From assembly GCA_014379915.1 (NCBI GenBank), contig JACMKV010000454.1, forward strand, positions 1 through 8,803: a stretch of DNA of 8,803 bases, written 5' to 3'. The DNA comes from Burkholderiales bacterium. GTDB lineage: Bacteria; Pseudomonadota; Gammaproteobacteria; Burkholderiales; JACMKV01. Below the pieces are notes generated by a model. It ran no database searches. It saw only the letters and a list, made by a program, of their open reading frames with translations, and had not been told where the DNA came from. The translations under genes were made by a program, and so were the position numbers. This document shows positions 5,269-8,803 of the stretch, piece by piece (the first letter of the stretch is position 1; each line of letters opens with the position of its first letter).

Positions 5269-8200
5269 TGGCTAAGCTGGTGTCGCTCAGTCCGCTGCAG
5301 CAGCTCGCGCAAAAGGTCGGCATCGCCGCCGAATACACCGATATCTGGGGCGGGCAACGTCGCACCAGCGACGAAGTCCTGCTCGGTCTCTTGAGCGCAA
5401 TGCACATCGACGCCGAGCACTCGAAAAGCGTGCCGCAGCGCACGCAGGAACTCGAAGACAAGAGCTGGCTGACGCCATTGCCGCCGGTGCAACTGGCGGG
5501 CGCCAACGCAGCTGACACGCGCATCGCCGTCAGCCTTCGTGTCGCGCAGGCGAATCGAGCGTTACGCTGGACGCTGATCGAAGAAAGCGGTCAACGCCAT
5601 GACGGAAGCGTCGTACCAGTCGATCTCGACGTGCTCGCGCGTCGGCGCGTCGGCGATGTGCGTTATGCACGCTTCAGCTTCAGGTTGCCGCAAACGCCGG
5701 GGCCCGGCTATCACCGCTTCACACTCGACGAGCCGGCAGCGACGATGTCACTGATCGTGGCGCCCGAACGCTGCTATTTGCCCGATGCGCTCGAAAACGA
5801 AGCGCGTCTGTGGGGCGTATCGACGCAGCTATATGCGCTGCGCTCCGGGCGCAATTGGGGCATCGGCGATCTCACCGATTTGCGCGAGCTGTTGAAGATT
5901 TGCAATACGGCGGGCGCGGCCATCGTCGGCATCAACCCGCTGCACGCGTTGTTCCCGCACAACCCTGCCCATGCGAGCCCGTACAGTCCATCGTCGCGAT
6001 TGTTCCTGAATTACCTGTACCTCGATATCGAGGCGATCCCCGATTTCAGCGAAAGCCAGGCCGTGCGCGAATTCGTCTACGCGCCCGATTTTGCGCAAAG
6101 GTTGCAGGCGGTGCGTCAGACCGAGATCGTCGACTATCCGGCGGTCGCGGCAGTCAAGTTCCCGGTGCTCGAAATGCTGTACAAGCACTTCGCCGGGCAG
6201 CATCTCGAAGCGCCAGACGCTGGCGATGCGGCCGTCGCGAAAACCGGGCGCGGAAGAGCCTTCCTCGAGTATGCGAATAGCAGCCATGGCGCCCTCGAGC
6301 GCCATGCGCTGTTCGAAGCGCTGCAGGAACATTTTTTCGCATCGGATAACACGATCTGGGGTTGGCTGGTGTGGCCAGAGGCGTACCGTGATCCGAACGG
6401 CGCCGCAGTCGCTGCGTTTGCCGCCGGGCACCGCGAGCGCATCGGCTTTTACAAATATCTGCAATGGCAGGCCGAGACCCAGTTCGAGGCAGCAAACAAA
6501 CTTTCAGCCGAGCTCGGTCTGCTGGTCGGCCTGTATCAGGATCTGGCACTCGGCGTCGATCGCGCCGGCGCCGAGGCGTGGGCCGACCAGGACGTTTACG
6601 CTCTCGGCGCCAGCGCTGGCGCGCCGCCCGACGAATACACACCGGAAGGTCAAAACTGGGGCCTGCCGCCGTTCGATCCGTATGCTTTGCGGGCAGCCGC
6701 CTATGCGCCATTCATCGCGGTCCTGCGCCACAACATGCGCCACGCCTCGGCGCTGCGCATCGATCACGTCATGTGCCTGCTACGGCTCTACAGCATTCCG
6801 CAGGGAGGCCGCGAAGGCGCTTATGTCTATTACCCGCTGCACGAACTGCTGGCGATCGTTGCGCTGGAGAGCCAGCGCAATCGCTGCATGGTGATCGGCG
6901 AGGATCTCGGTACCGTTCCCGAAGAAATTCGCACCGCGCTGCAGCCTGCTGGCGTGCTGTCGTACCGCTTGTTCCATTTCGAGAAAGAGGCTGGCGAGCG
7001 CCTTTGTCCGCCCTCGGCTTATCCGCGCCAAGCGCTGGTCGCCACCGGTACGCACGATCTGCCGACGCTTGCCGGCTTCTGGCAGGGGCTGGATCTGTCG
7101 CTGCGAAGTTCGCTCGGCCTGTTCCCCAACGCCTCGCAACGCGCGCAGCAGGTGCTGACGCGCGCAACTGCGCGCTCGGCCGTTCTGCTCGCGCTCGAGC
7201 AGGAAGGCTTGTTGCCGCAAGGCATGACGGCCGATGGCACGCCGCCGGCCGCAATGAGCCCCGAACTCGCGCTCGCCATTCAGACATTTCTGGCGCGCAC
7301 GCCGTCGATGATCATGATCGCGCAGCTCGAAGACATCGGCGGCCCGATCGAGCAGATGAATTTGCCCGGCACGACGAATCAATATCCGAACTGGCGGCGC
7401 AAAAACACGCTTGCCCTCGAGAGCCTGAGCGCCGACCCGCGCTACAGCGCGCTCGTCAACATGTTGCGGCATGAGCGCGGCGTGGTGACGCGGCGTACCG
7501 AAACCGATAGCGCGCGGAAAAGCGGGCCGGTGATTCCGCTCGCAACGTACCGCCTGCAATTCAATCGCGACTTCACGTTCGACCATGCCAACAGACTGGT
7601 TCCGTATCTGGCGCAGCTTGGCATTTCGCATATCTACGCGTCTTCATATCTGAAGGCGCGGCCGGGCAGTCGGCACGGCTACGATATTATCGACCATCAA
7701 TCTTTCAACCCCGAGATCGGAACTCCGGCCGAGTTTGCGCGGCTTGTCGCGACCCTGCGCCGGCACGGCATGAACCAGGTTCTCGACATCGTTCCGAACC
7801 ATATGGGCATCGGCGGCGCCGATAACCGCTGGTGGCTCGACGTGCTCGAAAACGGGCCGGCTTCCGAATACGCCGATTTCTTCGACATCGACTGGACGCC
7901 GCTGAAGGACGAGCTGCGCGGCAAGGTGCTGCTGCCGATCCTGGGCGATCATTACGGCGCGTTGCTCGATCGCGGTGAGCTGAAGCTGAACTTCGAGTGC
8001 GAGCGCGGCGAATTCTACGTCGCCTATTACCAGCACCGCTTGCCGATCGATCCGCGCCAGTATCCAAAAATCCTCGCCGTGCACAGCGACCGGCTCGCTG
8101 CGCGGCTCGGGCCGGATAACAGCAACGTCATCGAATTTCAAAGCCTGATCACGGCGTTCGCGCTGCTGCCCGGCCAAGCCGAAGCAATGCCGGAAAAAAT

Positions 8201-8803
8201 CGCCGTGCGCAGCCGCGACAAGGAGCTGCACAAGAAAAGGCTGGCGGCGCTGTGCAATGAATCGTCGGCGATCGCAACCTTGATCGAAGAAAACGTTGCG
8301 GCTCTGAACGGCAATCCCGATCAGCCGGACAGTATCCGCGATCTGCACAAGCTGCTCGAAGCGCAGTCGTACCGGCTTGCGTTCTGGCGCGTCGCGTCGG
8401 AGGAAATCAACTACCGGCGCTTCTTCGATATCAACGATCTCGCTGCGCTGCGCATGGAACGTCCCGAAGTGTTTCGCGATACGCATAGCCTGATTTTCGA
8501 TCTGCTCGCGAAAGGCGATATCGAGGGCTTGCGCATCGATCATCCGGACGGCTTGTATGACCCGGCAGCCTACTATCGGCGCTTGCAGGAAGCAGCACCG
8601 GCTAACCGCGGCAAGAACGCCGATAACGGCAAGTCGCTGTACGTCGTCGCCGAAAAAATCCTCGCCGTGCACGAGCAGTTGCCCGAGAGCTGGGCGCTGC
8701 ATGGCACCAGCGGCTACGACTTTGCAAACCTGGTCAATGCGCTGTTCGTCGACCAGAGCGCCGAGGCGCCGCTGTCGCGTCCGTATTCGCAATTCATCGG
8801 CGG
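5268..8803 (+). CDS. malQ-treY: Bifunctional 4-alpha-glucanotransferase / maltooligosyltrehalose synthase (MalQ-TreY fusion), 3' end outside window
   Basis: One uninterrupted frame runs from ATG 5268 to the right edge: 1178 codons and no stop. Residues 1 to about 737 are a full-length MalQ (GH77), which disproportionates alpha-1,4-glucans. Its marks are an N-terminal domain (WGGQRRTSDEVLLGLLSAM), GVSTQLYALRSGRNWGIGD (183-201), NPLHALFP (223-230), SPYSPSSR (237-244), ALRIDHVMCLLRLYSIPQG with nucleophile Asp499, IGEDLGTVPEEI with acid/base Glu545, and GTHDLPTLAGFW with Asp597. A linker of about 17 residues (738-754) leads to TreY (GH13), which turns the reducing end of a maltodextrin into a trehalosyl unit. 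TreY marks are IPLATYRLQF (756-765), KARPGSRHGYD (to 806), VLDIVPNHMG (838-847), FWRVASEEINYRRFFDI, GLRIDHPDGL with nucleophile Asp1091, and VVAEKILA with acid/base Glu1129. The third TreY catalytic Asp and the C-terminal part lie beyond the edge. An in-frame TGA at 5229 and the lack of other starts fix the ATG. The fusion matches a known but uncommon domain order. Confidence 0.95.
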   Translation, partial: MAKLVSLSPLQQLAQKVGIAAEYTDIWGGQRRTSDEVLLGLLSAMHIDAEHSKSVPQRTQELEDKSWLTPLPPVQLAGANAADTRIAVSLRVAQANRALRWTLIEESGQRHDGSVVPVDLDVLARRRVGDVRYARFSFRLPQTPGPGYHRFTLDEPAATMSLIVAPERCYLPDALENEARLWGVSTQLYALRSGRNWGIGDLTDLRELLKICNTAGAAIVGINPLHALFPHNPAHASPYSPSSRLFLNYLYLDIEAIPDFSESQAVREFVYAPDFAQRLQAVRQTEIVDYPAVAAVKFPVLEMLYKHFAGQHLEAPDAGDAAVAKTGRGRAFLEYANSSHGALERHALFEALQEHFFASDNTIWGWLVWPEAYRDPNGAAVAAFAAGHRERIGFYKYLQWQAETQFEAANKLSAELGLLVGLYQDLALGVDRAGAEAWADQDVYALGASAGAPPDEYTPEGQNWGLPPFDPYALRAAAYAPFIAVLRHNMRHASALRIDHVMCLLRLYSIPQGGREGAYVYYPLHELLAIVALESQRNRCMVIGEDLGTVPEEIRTALQPAGVLSYRLFHFEKEAGERLCPPSAYPRQALVATGTHDLPTLAGFWQGLDLSLRSSLGLFPNASQRAQQVLTRATARSAVLLALEQEGLLPQGMTADGTPPAAMSPELALAIQTFLARTPSMIMIAQLEDIGGPIEQMNLPGTTNQYPNWRRKNTLALESLSADPRYSALVNMLRHERGVVTRRTETDSARKSGPVIPLATYRLQFNRDFTFDHANRLVPYLAQLGISHIYASSYLKARPGSRHGYDIIDHQSFNPEIGTPAEFARLVATLRRHGMNQVLDIVPNHMGIGGADNRWWLDVLENGPASEYADFFDIDWTPLKDELRGKVLLPILGDHYGALLDRGELKLNFECERGEFYVAYYQHRLPIDPRQYPKILAVHSDRLAARLGPDNSNVIEFQSLITAFALLPGQAEAMPEKIAVRSRDKELHKKRLAALCNESSAIATLIEENVAALNGNPDQPDSIRDLHKLLEAQSYRLAFWRVASEEINYRRFFDINDLAALRMERPEVFRDTHSLIFDLLAKGDIEGLRIDHPDGLYDPAAYYRRLQEAAPANRGKNADNGKSLYVVAEKILAVHEQLPESWALHGTSGYDFANLVNALFVDQSAEAPLSRPYSQFIG

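Noticed and set aside
6464..7474. 336-codon + strand frame overlapping the MalQ half
   Set aside because: It overlaps the catalytic MalQ region in another frame and is composed mainly of Arg, Ala and Ser residues, so it is a shadow.
7530..7532. Internal GTG that could start a separate TreY
   Set aside because: The codon sits exactly at the domain boundary, but only a weak GGAAA lies nearby and no stop separates the halves, so a single fused protein is the simpler reading. A minor internal initiation product cannot be excluded.
7644..8792. 382-codon minus-strand frame opposite the TreY domain
   Set aside because: It mirrors the conserved TreY coding sequence and has no domain of its own or plausible ribosome binding site.

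Overview
The window suggests a moderately GC-rich proteobacterium, probably beta- or gammaproteobacterial. This is inferred from the style of the GlgX and MalQ sequences, the GlsB/YeaQ-type protein and the intergenic G-rich repeat; no marker gene here fixes the taxon. Everything I can support as a gene lies on the + strand.

Layout. Positions 1-203 hold the broken 3' part of a gene resembling glgC (ADP-glucose pyrophosphorylase). It has an apparent one-base frameshift at about 177 and then loses homology. Positions 204-605 contain no gene that I can support, but do contain two hairpins. A small three-helix membrane protein of the GlsB/YeaQ/YmgE family (606-878) follows and is closed by a very strong intrinsic terminator (963 to about 1012). 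After it comes a tight three-gene block: glgX/treX (glycogen debranching enzyme, TTG start at 1118), treZ (maltooligosyltrehalose trehalohydrolase, 3368-5221), and an open frame from 5268 to the right edge. That last frame encodes one polypeptide fusing a complete MalQ (4-alpha-glucanotransferase) to the N-terminal part of TreY (maltooligosyltrehalose synthase). The window ends inside the TreY domain.

How the genes work together. The block encodes the TreX-TreY-TreZ route from glycogen or maltodextrin to trehalose. GlgX/TreX cuts alpha-1,6 branches to give linear chains. TreY converts the reducing-end maltosyl unit into a trehalosyl unit by intramolecular transglycosylation. TreZ then releases free trehalose. 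Short glucans left at the end are poor TreY substrates; MalQ can disproportionate them into longer chains, which gives the fusion a plausible metabolic logic. All catalytic triads that fall inside the window are intact by eye.

Unusual points: the MalQ-TreY fusion with a linker of under 20 residues (a known but uncommon architecture); a G-rich array of eight G-tracts with G-quadruplex potential between glgX and treZ, paired with an inverted repeat next to the treZ start; a 16-codon micro-ORF that exactly bridges treZ and malQ-treY through ATGA and TGATG overlaps; and the decayed glgC-like gene at the left edge. I saw no defence system, mobile element gene, CRISPR array or RNA gene.
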